The notes beneath the pieces are model-generated. The model saw only the letters and a program-made list of their open reading frames with translations, did not search any database and was not told the origin of the DNA. From an uncultured Clostridia bacterium (GTDB lineage Bacteria > Bacillota > Clostridia > HGM11514), in contig CAKSKB010000009.1 in assembly GCA_934464705.1 (NCBI GenBank), positions 1 to 64,000 on the forward strand: a stretch of DNA of 64,000 bases. The letters run 5' to 3'. The stretch's first letter is position 1; each line of letters opens with the position of its first letter. Below, piece after piece: positions 25,087 to 33,987 of this stretch. The position numbers were made by a program, and so were the translations under genes.

Positions 25087-26190
25087 TTGAATAAAAAAAT
25101 TACGGACGGTTATCTTCTGTTTCTTCTTATATTAATATCGGTTTGCGGTCTGACGGCGGTTTACACAAGCGTTTTCAGCTTTGAAGGGGCAGCGGCGTAT
25201 GTGAAAATGCAGTCGCTTGCGTTTACAATCGGCTTTGTATGCTTTTTTGTGCTCGGGCTTTTTCAGCCGGGCGTTTTCAAAAAATGCGCACCGTTTATAT
25301 TCATAGTTTCCGCTGCGGCACTCATCGCGGTGCTGATTTTCGGAACCGGACTTAAGGAAACGGGCGGTCAGAGCTGGATAAGAATAGGAAAAATCGGGTT
25401 TCAGCCGTCGGAATTTGTGAAAATCGGCTTTATTATCACATTCGCGGCGCACCTGTCGAAGGTGAAGGACAGCATTAATTCAGCAAAAACGCTGTCGCTT
25501 CTTCTGCTGCACTCGGCGGTTTTCATAGTGCTCATCGCCCTCGAACCCGACATCGGCACGGCGCTTGTTTTTGTGTTCATAACCGTTTCAATGCTGTTTT
25601 TCGCAGGGCTTTCATGGAAGTACTTCGCAGGCGGCGGTCTGATTTTCGCAGTCAGCATGCCGGTGATGTGGGCACTGCTCAAAAACTACCAGAAAAAAAG
25701 GATTCTCGTGTTTCTGAACCCCGAGCTTGACCCCACAGGCTACGGCTACAATGTTATACAGTCAAAGCTTGCGCTCGGCTCCGGAAAGATATTCGGGCAG
25801 GGCTTTTTAGCCGGCAAAATCACGCAGGGCGAAATGCTGCCCTCAAAGCATACGGACTTCATATTCTCGGTTATCGGCGAGGAATTCGGACTTGTCGGCT
25901 GCGCCGCCGTAACGGTTATTCTTATGCTTATAATCATGAGGCTTTTCACAATCGGGATACGCTCCAAAGACTCCTTCTCGGGGCTTATGTCCTGCGGGCT
26001 TTCCGCCATGCTGCTTTTCCACACGGTCATAAACATCGGAATGTGCATGGGACTTATGCCTGTAACGGGTATTCCGCTGCCGTTTATAAGCTACGGCGGC
26101 TCGTCCGTTATAGCAAATTTTGCCGCAGCCGCTCTTGCATCTTCAGTTGCCGTACACGCACACGGCAAAGCTAAAAAGCGAAAGCGCTGA
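25087..26190 (+). CDS. rodA: SEDS peptidoglycan glycosyltransferase, RodA type
   Basis: A polytopic SEDS protein (367 residues, about ten helices) that polymerises lipid II into glycan strands with a partner penicillin-binding protein. RodA-like signatures: GGQSWIRIGKIGFQPSEFVKI, LEPDIGTALV (with the catalytic-site Asp), LDPTGYGYNVIQSK, LPSKHTDFIFSVIGEEFG and the C-terminal PLPFISYGGSS. FtsW or SpoVE are the alternatives; the LDPTGYGYN and KHTDFIF blocks favour RodA. It starts at TTG after GGGGAGGT. Its last 48 nt overlap, on the opposite strand, the small ORF 26143-26292. No partner PBP gene is adjacent. Confidence 0.9.
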   Translation: MNKKITDGYLLFLLILISVCGLTAVYTSVFSFEGAAAYVKMQSLAFTIGFVCFFVLGLFQPGVFKKCAPFIFIVSAAALIAVLIFGTGLKETGGQSWIRIGKIGFQPSEFVKIGFIITFAAHLSKVKDSINSAKTLSLLLLHSAVFIVLIALEPDIGTALVFVFITVSMLFFAGLSWKYFAGGGLIFAVSMPVMWALLKNYQKKRILVFLNPELDPTGYGYNVIQSKLALGSGKIFGQGFLAGKITQGEMLPSKHTDFIFSVIGEEFGLVGCAAVTVILMLIIMRLFTIGIRSKDSFSGLMSCGLSAMLLFHTVINIGMCMGLMPVTGIPLPFISYGGSSVIANFAAAALASSVAVHAHGKAKKRKR

Positions 26191-26292
26191 CACCCCTATG
26201 CACGAAAGGTATTTTTTCCTCTTAAGAAGCCAATACGCATAAGAAAATCCCTTCACTGCGCCGAAAAAACTTATAACACACATCAATATCAT
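26143..26292 (-). CDS. 49-residue two-helix membrane protein, candidate germinant-receptor D subunit
   Basis: An ORF shorter than usual gene-calling limits. The ATG at 26292 overlaps the stop of the GerKB-KC gene by ATGA and follows AAGGGG at about nine nucleotides. The product has two hydrophobic stretches (residues 2-23 and 29-47) joined by a basic LLKRKKY turn, so it should form a membrane hairpin with both ends outside. Many gerA-type operons carry a fourth gene for a small two-helix D subunit; that fits its place and topology, though it is shorter than the Bacillus examples. The last 48 nt overlap the convergent rodA end. Confidence 0.6.
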   Translation of the reverse strand: MILMCVISFFGAVKGFSYAYWLLKRKKYLSCIGVSALSLFSFAVCVYGN

Positions 26293-28352
26293 CCGTTTAC
26301 ACCCCTTGTGAGCGTTAGTTTGACCTCAACATCGGCTGCGTCCTCATCGGGTGTAAAATTCTGCCACTTTTTAATCGTGAGGTAATTCTTTGCCGCCTCG
26401 CCCTTCGCACCTAAAATATCGCAGCCGCTTCTTTCGGCAAGCCTTAAAACCGCACGGGTTCTCTCGCACATTTCGGCCTCGGCAAATTCACGCTCCGAAT
26501 TTATGTCTTTTGTTCCCCCGCCGAAGATTCCCTCCGCAGTGATTTTCACGCTTACCTTATTTCCCTTCACGCTTATTTTCGACTTGTTTTCGGTAATCTC
26601 GGCATATGTTCCGTCCGAAAATGTCAGCTGCACTCCCCTAAGCTTTCCGCGCGCAAGCATATAGTACGCCGCGTCGGAAGGGTCGAGCGAGGCGGTCATT
26701 TTGTCACCGCCAAAAAGCGCTATGCCGCTTATCATCTCGCCCTCCGCCGCACCGAGCGCACACACAGGGGAAATATACGGCGATGTCATATTATCGCAGA
26801 ATGTATCGAACATCACAACCGGGTAAAACGAATTGTACTTTTTTGAAAGCAGCAGAAGCTCCGCCTCTTTTGAAATATTTCCGCTGCCGGAATCGCACAT
26901 GAACCTTATCTGCTCCTCTGCGCTGCCCTCCGACACCATCACCCCCATCGCATTCTGAACATCGATGTGGCGCTGGATTGACGGCGCATACCGCGAAAGC
27001 CCTTCCCGTGAAATTTCCGCCGAAAACACAACCGCTTTGAGGTGCATAAGCGACACCTTTCTCGTAAGCATAAGGTTAAGCTTGTTAAGCCCCTCCGGTA
27101 TATTCTCCGCCTCCACGGTATAAACCGCATTTTGGCTTTCCTCCTCACTCTCGTAGGTCGGCATTGCGGCGGTCAGCTTTACGCCGCTTTTTGCCTTGTC
27201 AACGCCAAGCAGTATTGCGTATGCCTCGTCCGACACCTCCCTCATATCGCTGCAGCCGCAAAGCAGCAAAAGCGGCAATATGACCGCCATGCAGGCGGCC
27301 GGTCTTGCCCGTCCTTTAAGCTTATAAACGGCTGCGGCGGCTGCGGAAACCCCAAACGCCGCCGCTCCGCCCCATTTAAGAATCGGGCTGAGCGCAGAGG
27401 CAAGCGGCATAGCAACGCAAATTCCCAATATGAGCGCTGCGGAAGGCACAAGGCAGGGGCGGCTGTCCCGTATTTCAAACGCCTTCCCGAACATATGCAC
27501 CGCAAACGAGAAAAGTATGCAAACGGAAACGGCGAAAACCACCGTCATCATAAGGAAAAACACCGATTCCACCCTTTGCACCAGATGACCCCGATACACA
27601 TTTTTGACCGTTTCGAGCATTCCCGAAGCCTTCTCCCCCGAAACCGTATAATCGAATACGCAGTTGTAAAAAAGCGTTGCCGCAGTTACCGTTATTCCCG
27701 AAAAAAGCAGCGCCGACCGCCCCGCACGGAAACAGTTTTTACTCCCGGCTTCGCTTTTCAGGCAAAGGAGAATCAATGCGTCGGAAAAAACCGAAATCCC
27801 GGAAACGAATCCCGACGCCATGCTTGCCGCACCGTGCCCGAAAACCGGAAACAGCCGCAGATAGCTGTACTGCCCCGTCCCGAGCGCAAAAATCAGCAGA
27901 TATGTTATTATGACAAGCTTTATATAAAACTCCGAAAGCCTTGAAACGCCCGAAAAGCCGTTTGCGCCCACAATCACCGCCGCCGCAAGAGATGCTGCGG
28001 CAAATATCACGGGCGGCGCCGTAGGAAAGTTATAAATCTTTATGATTTTTATAAATTCGTTAAGCGCCGCTGCGGCGTACAAATAAAAATACGCCGAAAA
28101 CAGCACATGCATAACCTTGCCGACGGTTTTTCCGAGCGACTTTTCAAAAAGCTCAAACAGCGGAAATCCGCATGAATTTATAAACCAAAATCCGAGAAAT
28201 ACCGCACCGCACGAAAGCGCCGCCGTATACCAGCACGAACCGCCCCCCGCCGCCACCGCACCCGGAAGATACGAACAGAACATTTTCGCCGTTATAAGAA
28301 TATACACAACCGAAAATCCCTCTCTTTTTCCGACGCTTATTTCACCGTTCAT
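26289..28352 (-). CDS. GerKB-GerKC fusion: germinant-receptor permease plus lipoprotein
   Basis: A 687-residue protein combining two receptor subunits usually made separately. Residues about 1-345 are the GerKB-type APC-superfamily permease, with some ten helices (VGKREGFSVVYILITAKMF, AAGGGSCWYTA). A basic linker (KLKGRARP) leads into a hydrophobic signal-like stretch ending LLLLCGCSDMREV; Cys367 is in a good lipobox, exactly as at the N-terminus of free GerKC. The rest is the GerKC ectodomain (AILLGVDKA, LMHLKAVVFS...). The ATG at 28352 follows GGAGG and overlaps gerKA by 11 nt. It acts in the spore inner membrane to sense germinants. Signal peptidase II could split it. Confidence 0.85.
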   Translation of the reverse strand: MNGEISVGKREGFSVVYILITAKMFCSYLPGAVAAGGGSCWYTAALSCGAVFLGFWFINSCGFPLFELFEKSLGKTVGKVMHVLFSAYFYLYAAAALNEFIKIIKIYNFPTAPPVIFAAASLAAAVIVGANGFSGVSRLSEFYIKLVIITYLLIFALGTGQYSYLRLFPVFGHGAASMASGFVSGISVFSDALILLCLKSEAGSKNCFRAGRSALLFSGITVTAATLFYNCVFDYTVSGEKASGMLETVKNVYRGHLVQRVESVFFLMMTVVFAVSVCILFSFAVHMFGKAFEIRDSRPCLVPSAALILGICVAMPLASALSPILKWGGAAAFGVSAAAAAVYKLKGRARPAACMAVILPLLLLCGCSDMREVSDEAYAILLGVDKAKSGVKLTAAMPTYESEEESQNAVYTVEAENIPEGLNKLNLMLTRKVSLMHLKAVVFSAEISREGLSRYAPSIQRHIDVQNAMGVMVSEGSAEEQIRFMCDSGSGNISKEAELLLLSKKYNSFYPVVMFDTFCDNMTSPYISPVCALGAAEGEMISGIALFGGDKMTASLDPSDAAYYMLARGKLRGVQLTFSDGTYAEITENKSKISVKGNKVSVKITAEGIFGGGTKDINSEREFAEAEMCERTRAVLRLAERSGCDILGAKGEAAKNYLTIKKWQNFTPDEDAADVEVKLTLTRGVNG

Positions 28353-29913
28353 AGTTTTTCCTCCATTTTCTTGAGTTTTTCGGCTGATTTTCAATATCCG
28401 ACGGATTCAGCTCATCGGGTCTGAACCGTTTTTTCCACACCGGCGGATTATAAAGCACATTCGCCCTCGACTTAGTTTTCGGAGCCTCGGGGCTGAGCAT
28501 ACCCACCCCGAACGAGCTTTGCGACGCCACAAGCCCCGCAATCATAAGCCCGATACCTATACCGAAAAAGCCCAGAAATGCCGCCAAAGCTATAAACCCC
28601 AGCCGAAGCAGCCTTATGCCGAACGAAAAGCTGTAATCGGGTATCGCAAAATTGGCAATCACCGTAAACGCAATCACGATTATCACCACGGGGCTTACTA
28701 TTCCTGCCGTGACCGCCGACTGCCCCAGTATCAGACCGCCCACAATTCCGATGGTGTTGCCCACCGCCCCCGGCACTCTCACGCCGGCTTCCCTTATAAG
28801 TTCAAACGAAATTTCAAGTATCAGTATTTCAAAAACCGCCGGGAACGGCACATTTTCCTGCGATTTGGCTATCGCAATCAAAAGGTCTGTCGGTATCATT
28901 CCACGGTGAAAATTCACGACCGCTATGAACATTCCGGGAAGAAGCATCGCTATTATTATCGAGAAAAACCGTATCACACGAAGCAGCGTTGCATACTGCC
29001 ACCGCAAATTCGAGTCCTCGGCGGACTTTATAAAATTCGTCACCCCGACAGGCATTATCAGCACAAACGGCGTGCCGTCCACAACCACCGCAACCCTTCC
29101 CTGGCAAAGGTGAAGGGCGGCGGTGTCGGGGCGCTCGGTCGACAGTATCCCCGGAAGAATCCTGTACGCTCCGTCCTCTATGAACTGCTCCACCATGCCG
29201 CTGCCGCTTACAAAATCGCAGTCTATCCCCGAAAGCCGCTCCTTAACCTCCCTCACAAGCGCCGGGTTTGCAAGCCCGTCCATGTACATAACCGCGCAGT
29301 AATTCCCCGTAAGGTTGCCCACCTGCACAAACTCGCTCACAAGCTTATCGCTTTTAATTATCTTTCTTATAAGCGTTGTGTTCGTGCGTATGCTCTCCGA
29401 GAACGCCTCCTTCGACCCCATTATGCTGCTCTCATTTTCGGGTTTCCCGACGCTCCTTCGGTCAAACCCCTTCGTTTCGCACACAAGCGCAAAGCCGCAC
29501 CCTTCGGCTATCACCGCCGTATCCCCCATCAGCACTCCGCTTACCGCATCGCTGTAGGTTGCTGCACGGCTTACGGAATTTATCTGCACGATATCCGCTA
29601 TATTGTCACGGCGGAGAGAATCGCTCTCGGTGAGCGGCTTCAGTATAAACTCGTTTATGCTGTCACTCCTCACCATGCCGTCTATGCATACAACAAAGCC
29701 GCGCGTTCCGTCCGCTGCGGTAAAATCCCTTATTATTATATCGCTGTTGCGGTCGGCACGGAAAAACTGCTCAAACTTCTTCCTCGCCTCGTTCACATTT
29801 TCGGATATGTTTCCGCTTTCGCCCGACGGCTGCTGCGGCGCTTTATATTCGGGTATAAAAAAGCTCTCCTTTTCTTTTCGCGGAGAGTATTTCAGAAAAT
29901 CAAAAATCCGCAT
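28342..29913 (-). CDS. gerKA: spore germination receptor subunit A (GerA/GerKA family)
   Basis: The 523-residue A subunit of a GerA-type germinant receptor. A hydrophilic N-terminal domain (about 1-270, with FVVCIDGMVRSD and the TERPDTAALHLCQGRVAVVVDGTPF-type block) precedes about five membrane helices. Strong family blocks are MPVGVTNFIKSAEDSNLRW, LPGMFIAVVNFHRGMIP and EAGVRVPGAVGNTIGIVGGL. A-subunit oligomers form the nutrient-gated ion channel of the receptor. It starts at ATG after GAGGTGTTATT and leads the gerKA-gerKBC-small ORF run; forespore (sigma-G) expression is expected but I see no convincing promoter. Confidence 0.93.
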   Translation of the reverse strand: MRIFDFLKYSPRKEKESFFIPEYKAPQQPSGESGNISENVNEARKKFEQFFRADRNSDIIIRDFTAADGTRGFVVCIDGMVRSDSINEFILKPLTESDSLRRDNIADIVQINSVSRAATYSDAVSGVLMGDTAVIAEGCGFALVCETKGFDRRSVGKPENESSIMGSKEAFSESIRTNTTLIRKIIKSDKLVSEFVQVGNLTGNYCAVMYMDGLANPALVREVKERLSGIDCDFVSGSGMVEQFIEDGAYRILPGILSTERPDTAALHLCQGRVAVVVDGTPFVLIMPVGVTNFIKSAEDSNLRWQYATLLRVIRFFSIIIAMLLPGMFIAVVNFHRGMIPTDLLIAIAKSQENVPFPAVFEILILEISFELIREAGVRVPGAVGNTIGIVGGLILGQSAVTAGIVSPVVIIVIAFTVIANFAIPDYSFSFGIRLLRLGFIALAAFLGFFGIGIGLMIAGLVASQSSFGVGMLSPEAPKTKSRANVLYNPPVWKKRFRPDELNPSDIENQPKNSRKWRKNYER

Positions 29914-29964
29914 AATAACACCTCATTGGTATTATTTGCGGATTATGCCTGATTTTATTCAATT

Positions 29965-30453
29965 TTAATATCCGTTAGCGCCGCTTGTTGCTTCCTCGTC
30001 CTTCACCCAGTCGGAAACCGGCACAACCGTATATTCGTCCTCGCTTTTTCTTATAACCACCTTTTCAATCCCGGCGTTTATAATAAGCTTTTTGCACATC
30101 GAGCAGGAAGATGCGTCCGGCACTATCTCGCCCGTCTTTACCTCCCGTCCGGAAAGATACAGCGTTCCGCCGTTCATCTCGCTCCTTGCGGCGCTTATAA
30201 TGCAGTTCGCCTCTGCGTGAACCGAGCGGCACAGCTCATACCTCTGCCCTCTCGGAATACCCAGCTTTTCACGAAGACACTCTCCGTTGTCGCAGCAGTT
30301 GCCGGTACCGCGCGGCGCACCGGTATACCCGGTTGACACTATCTCGTCGTTTTTCACGATTACCGCACCGAAGTTACGCCGAAGGCATGTGCCCCGTTCC
30401 AGAACCGTATCGGCTATATCAAGATAATAATTCACCTTATCTTTGCGTTTCAT
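29965..30453 (-). CDS. dCMP deaminase (ComEB-like)
   Basis: A 162-residue zinc deaminase that converts dCMP to dUMP for dTTP synthesis. The zinc and proton-shuttle motif HAEANCI (about residues 78-84) and the paired Cys in SCSMCKK (about 117-123) are present; GYTGAPRGTGNC near residue 40 is the typical substrate loop. The 162-residue length is normal. It sits four nucleotides downstream of rpiB, at the end of the higBA-fhs-tsaEB-rpiB run. ComEB is the usual Firmicutes name. No competence genes are adjacent. Confidence 0.92.
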   Translation of the reverse strand: MKRKDKVNYYLDIADTVLERGTCLRRNFGAVIVKNDEIVSTGYTGAPRGTGNCCDNGECLREKLGIPRGQRYELCRSVHAEANCIISAARSEMNGGTLYLSGREVKTGEIVPDASSCSMCKKLIINAGIEKVVIRKSEDEYTVVPVSDWVKDEEATSGANGY

Positions 30454-30457
30454 AAGA

Positions 30458-30898
30458 CTACCTCTTATTATAATTCATGATTTTTTCAACCCGCGCCTCA
30501 TGTCTGCCGCCCAGAAATTCGGCATTGAGGTATGCGTCAACAATCTCCTCGGCAAGGCAGCTGCCCGTTATCCTTCCGCCAAGCGCAATCACATTTGCGT
30601 TGTTATGCTGCCGTGACATCTTTGACGAATAGGGGTCGGTGCAGTGCGCACAGCGGATTCCGTCAACCTTATTTGCCGCAATGCTTATGCCAATGCCCGT
30701 TCCGCAAAAGAGAATTGCCCTTTCACATTCACCCCGAAGCAGCCCCTCGCAGACCGAAAACGCTATATCCGGATAGTCGACCGCCTCCCCGCTGTAGGTT
30801 CCGTAATCCTTTATCTCATACCCTTTTTCCGAAAGATATTTTTTAATATGCTCCTTAAGTTCAAATCCGCCGTGGTCGGCGCCCATTCCGATAATCAT
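30458..30898 (-). CDS. rpiB: ribose 5-phosphate isomerase B
   Basis: Interconverts ribulose 5-phosphate and ribose 5-phosphate in the pentose phosphate pathway. The 146-residue RpiB/LacAB fold shows GADHGGFELKE at the N-terminus, DYGTYSGEAVDYPD, the catalytic Cys in ILFCGTGIGISIAANK and RQHNNANVIALGGR. LacA/LacB is the main alternative, but no tagatose genes are near and the CGTGIG loop fits RpiB. The start overlaps the tsaB stop by ATGA and dCMP deaminase follows after four nucleotides. Confidence 0.93.
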   Translation of the reverse strand: MIIGMGADHGGFELKEHIKKYLSEKGYEIKDYGTYSGEAVDYPDIAFSVCEGLLRGECERAILFCGTGIGISIAANKVDGIRCAHCTDPYSSKMSRQHNNANVIALGGRITGSCLAEEIVDAYLNAEFLGGRHEARVEKIMNYNKR

Positions 30899-31560
30899 TT
30901 GTTTTTCTCCCTTTCTTCAAGTTCTCTCTGCGCCTGAGGTTTATTTATATAAACCGCCGCAGCTGAATTTATATCCCCGAAATTCCCTTCGGCTTCCGCC
31001 GCAAACGCCGCAGAAGAAGCCCTCGGGCGGTCAAATGTTCCGCCCAAAGCCGTTATGCCTTCTATCCCTGCCGTATCGCCCACGGCATAGGTCTTGCCCC
31101 GAAGCCCCGAAAGATACTCATTCAGCGCTTCAATGCTGATAAACACAGGCTCAAGCACGCATTTATGCGCCTTACCCCGAAAGCTGTAAACGGCTGCATA
31201 GACATTTCCGCCTCTTGCGTCCAAAACCGCAAGCACACGCCCCTTTGTAAATTCCGCATTATACGCAAGCGAAAGCAGCGTATTAACCGCCGCAACTTTT
31301 TTACCCGTCGCCTGCGCAAGTGTACGAACCGCCGCAAGCCCTATCCTTATCCCGGTAAAAGACCCCGGTCCCGCAGCCGCTGCGAATGCGTCAATCTCCG
31401 AAATATCAACCCCGAGATTCCCGAGCACCGCCTCGACCACCGGCATAAGCTTCTGCGAATGAGTTCTCTTATGGTCGATGCTGTACTCCGAAAGAACCCT
31501 TCGTCCCTCCGTCACCGCAACCGACAGCACATTTGTTGTTGTATCAACTGACAAAATCAT
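30895..31560 (-). CDS. tsaB: tRNA threonylcarbamoyladenosine biosynthesis protein TsaB
   Basis: TsaB scaffolds TsaD and TsaE in the complex that installs t6A at position 37 of ANN-decoding tRNAs. The 221 residues show the ASKHA fold: ILSVDTTTNVLSVAV at the N-terminus, DYHRTHSQ-like DHKRTHSQKLMPVVEAVL, and AAAAGPGSFTGIRIGLAAVRTLA. It overlaps tsaE by four nucleotides upstream and rpiB by four downstream. tsaD, its usual partner, is not in this window. Confidence 0.93.
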   Translation of the reverse strand: MILSVDTTTNVLSVAVTEGRRVLSEYSIDHKRTHSQKLMPVVEAVLGNLGVDISEIDAFAAAAGPGSFTGIRIGLAAVRTLAQATGKKVAAVNTLLSLAYNAEFTKGRVLAVLDARGGNVYAAVYSFRGKAHKCVLEPVFISIEALNEYLSGLRGKTYAVGDTAGIEGITALGGTFDRPRASSAAFAAEAEGNFGDINSAAAVYINKPQAQRELEEREKNK

Positions 31561-31997
31561 ACTTTTTTGCTCTTTTCTATTGTTATACTGCGATAATCAT
31601 CGCTTATATCAAGGTTCCGCTCAATCGTGACGGTATATGCGCCCTCAGGTATCACGCCGTCCATATTCTCCGGCCACTCGACCGCACAGATTCCGTCCAT
31701 GTAAAAATACTCGTCCAGCCCGGAATCCGCAGCGTCGCACCCCGAAAGGCGGTATGCGTCGAAGTGATACAGCGGAATCCTTCCGCTTTCGTATTCGTTG
31801 ACGAGCGTGAATGTCGGGCTTGTGATATATTCCTTCACGCCGAGTTCCGCCGCCATTCCTCTTACGAAAACGCTTTTCCCGGCGCCCGGGTCGCCTTCCA
31901 GCCTTACCGTATCGCCCGCCTTCAGATTTTTGCAGAAATTCTTTCCGATTTCCTGAGTTTCGCTCTCGGAATTGCTTACATATTTCATATAAATCAC
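31557..31997 (-). CDS. tsaE: tRNA threonylcarbamoyladenosine biosynthesis ATPase TsaE
   Basis: The small ATPase of the t6A37 pathway. At 146 residues it has the Walker A EGDPGAGKSVFVRGMA (about residues 36-51), the switch TSPTFTLVNEY, and HFDAYRLSG with FYMDGICAVEWPENM, all typical of TsaE. It partners TsaB and TsaD. Three nucleotides separate it from fhs upstream, and it overlaps tsaB downstream, so fhs, tsaE and tsaB are very likely one transcript. Confidence 0.94.
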   Translation of the reverse strand: MIYMKYVSNSESETQEIGKNFCKNLKAGDTVRLEGDPGAGKSVFVRGMAAELGVKEYITSPTFTLVNEYESGRIPLYHFDAYRLSGCDAADSGLDEYFYMDGICAVEWPENMDGVIPEGAYTVTIERNLDISDDYRSITIEKSKKV

Positions 31998-32000
31998 CGT

Positions 32001-33671
32001 TTAGAAAAGTCCCGTAATATTGCCGTCGTCATCAATATCGATATTGTTTGCGGCAGGAATCTTCGGAAGCCCCGGCATAGTCATAATATCCCCGGAAAGT
32101 GCAACCGCAAACCCGGCTCCTGCGGAAAGCGTCACATCGTTCACGGTGAACTTGAAGCCCTCGGGATTGCCGAGTTTTTTGGGGTCGTCCGAAAAAGAAT
32201 ACTGCGTTTTTGCTATGCAAACCGGAACTCCGCCGAACCCGTCCTCTGTAATCTGCGCAATCGCGCGCTTTGCCTTATTTGAATACTCAACCGAGCCTGC
32301 GTGATAAATATTCTTCGCAATTATCCCGATTTTCTCCGTAATGGGCAGCTTTTCGTCATAAAGCAGCTTAAACTCATGCTTACCGTTATCGGCTGCGTCC
32401 AGAACCTCTTTCGCAAGGTTCACTGCGCCCTCGCCGCCCTTCGCAAAGCCCTCGGTAACGCTCACCTTTGCGCCCAAAGCATTGCACAGTTTTTCGATTT
32501 CGCCTATTTCCTCATCGGTATCGGTAAGGAATTTATTGATTGCCACAACCACCGGAACGCCGTACCCCTTAAGGTTTTTGATATGAGCCTCAAGGTTGCA
32601 AAGACCCTTCCTGAGGCTGTCGGTATCCGGCTTTGAGGTGTCCTCTTTTTTCACGCCGCCGTTATATTTAAGCGCACGGGCCGTTGCAACAAGCACAATC
32701 GCCGAAGGCTCAAGCCCTCCTAAACGGCACTTGATATCAAGAAACTTCTCCGCGCCGAGGTCTGAGCCGAAGCCCGCCTCCGTCACCACATAATCCCCAA
32801 GCTTAAGCGCCGTTTTTGTGGCGGTCAGACTGTTGCAGCCGTGGGCAATATTTGCGAAAGGTCCGCCGTGGATAAAGCAGGGCGTGCCCTCGAGCGTCTG
32901 CACAAGATTCGGCTTGATTGCGTCCTTGAAAAGCGCAGCCATTGCGCCCTGAGCCTGCAAATCGCCGGCGGTTACGGGTTTCCCGTCAAATGTTCTGCCG
33001 ATTATTATCTTTGAAAATCTCTCTTTGAGGTCGGAAAGCCCGTCCGCAATACAAAGTATCGCCATTATCTCCGACGCAACGCTTATCATGAATCCGCTCT
33101 CCCTCGGAACACCGTTGAGCCTTCCGCCGAGACCGATTACAACATTCCTGAGCGCCCTGTCGTTCATATCAAGGCACCTTTTAAATGTGATTGTTTTTGA
33201 ATCTATTCCCAAAGTATTTCCCTGCTGCAGATGATTGTCAATCAGTGCCGCAAGAAGATTGTGCGCAGTCGTCACCGCATGAATATCCCCCGTGAAATGA
33301 AGATTTATATCCTCCATCGGCACCACCTGGGAATAACCCCCTCCGGCTGCGCCGCCCTTCACCCCGAACACCGGTCCGAGCGACGGCTCACGGAGCGCTA
33401 TAACACACTTTTTGCCCAGTATGCTGAGCGCCTGCCCAAGCCCGATTGTAACCGTGGTTTTACCCTCTCCCGCCGGGGTCGGGTTAATTGCGGTCACCAA
33501 AATAAGCTTACCGTCGGGCTTATCCTTAAGCCTCTTCCTCACAGAAAGCGACACCTTAGCCTTATATTTTCCGTAAGGCTCAAGCTCGTCCTCCGTTATA
33601 CCGATTTTTTCGGCAATCTCATAAATCGGCTTCATTTTGCACTCCGATGCGATTTCAATATCTGTTTTCAT
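32001..33671 (-). CDS. fhs: formate-tetrahydrofolate ligase
   Basis: ATP-dependent ligation of formate to tetrahydrofolate, giving 10-formyl-THF for purine synthesis, Met-tRNAi formylation and, in acetogens, the Wood-Ljungdahl methyl branch. The 556-residue length is canonical. The P-loop ITAINPTPAGEGKTTVTIGL (about 58-77), LREPSLGPVFGVKGGAAGGGYSQV and FTGDIHAVTTAHNLLAALIDNH are diagnostic. It starts at ATG after GGAGG and lies only 37 nt downstream of higA, too close for a folate riboswitch. It may depend on the higBA promoter or on one inside higA. Confidence 0.97.
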   Translation of the reverse strand: MKTDIEIASECKMKPIYEIAEKIGITEDELEPYGKYKAKVSLSVRKRLKDKPDGKLILVTAINPTPAGEGKTTVTIGLGQALSILGKKCVIALREPSLGPVFGVKGGAAGGGYSQVVPMEDINLHFTGDIHAVTTAHNLLAALIDNHLQQGNTLGIDSKTITFKRCLDMNDRALRNVVIGLGGRLNGVPRESGFMISVASEIMAILCIADGLSDLKERFSKIIIGRTFDGKPVTAGDLQAQGAMAALFKDAIKPNLVQTLEGTPCFIHGGPFANIAHGCNSLTATKTALKLGDYVVTEAGFGSDLGAEKFLDIKCRLGGLEPSAIVLVATARALKYNGGVKKEDTSKPDTDSLRKGLCNLEAHIKNLKGYGVPVVVAINKFLTDTDEEIGEIEKLCNALGAKVSVTEGFAKGGEGAVNLAKEVLDAADNGKHEFKLLYDEKLPITEKIGIIAKNIYHAGSVEYSNKAKRAIAQITEDGFGGVPVCIAKTQYSFSDDPKKLGNPEGFKFTVNDVTLSAGAGFAVALSGDIMTMPGLPKIPAANNIDIDDDGNITGLF

Positions 33672-33708
33672 ATAGAACCTCCGTTTAAGCAGTTATTAAA
33701 TATCTATT

Positions 33709-33987
33709 TTATTGCCGGCTGTTGAGCGGAACAACATCCAAGGTCAATCCCAAAGGACGAAGCAGCTTCAAAACAGTTGTAAGCTGCGGATCCATTCTGT
33801 TATTCTCAAATCTTGCAATAAATGTCTGTTTTATTCCTGTCAGATTTTCAAGTTCGGTCTGCGTAATTCCGGCTTTTTTTCGAGCCTCTGAAATTTCACC
33901 GACAATTTTTACCTTGAGTTCGATTTCATCCCACTCCTCCGGCGAAATAGCCGTGATATTCTTTTTTACATCATTCCAATTACTCAT
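33709..33987 (-). CDS. higA: HigA-type antitoxin (XRE helix-turn-helix)
   Basis: A 92-residue XRE-family DNA-binding protein. Residues about 35-85 form the helix-turn-helix (EARKKAGITQTELENLTGIKQ...FENNRMDPQLTTVLKLLRPLGLTLDVV). The gene begins eight nucleotides inside the upstream toxin gene, the toxin-first order of HigBA. It should neutralise the toxin and, with it, repress the operon through the palindrome at 34375-34394. The N-terminal 30 residues are a probable dimerisation or toxin-binding arm. fhs follows after 37 nt. Confidence 0.87.
   Translation of the reverse strand: MSNWNDVKKNITAISPEEWDEIELKVKIVGEISEARKKAGITQTELENLTGIKQTFIARFENNRMDPQLTTVLKLLRPLGLTLDVVPLNSRQ

Noticed and set aside
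28519..29952. A 477-codon open frame on the plus strand opposite gerKA.
   Set aside because: It is antisense to a clear gerKA gene; the composition is a string of Arg/His/Tyr typical of the reverse frame of a membrane protein, and there is no ribosome site.
33672..33708. A THF or other riboswitch upstream of fhs.
   Set aside because: Only 37 nt separate higA and fhs, too short for a known class.
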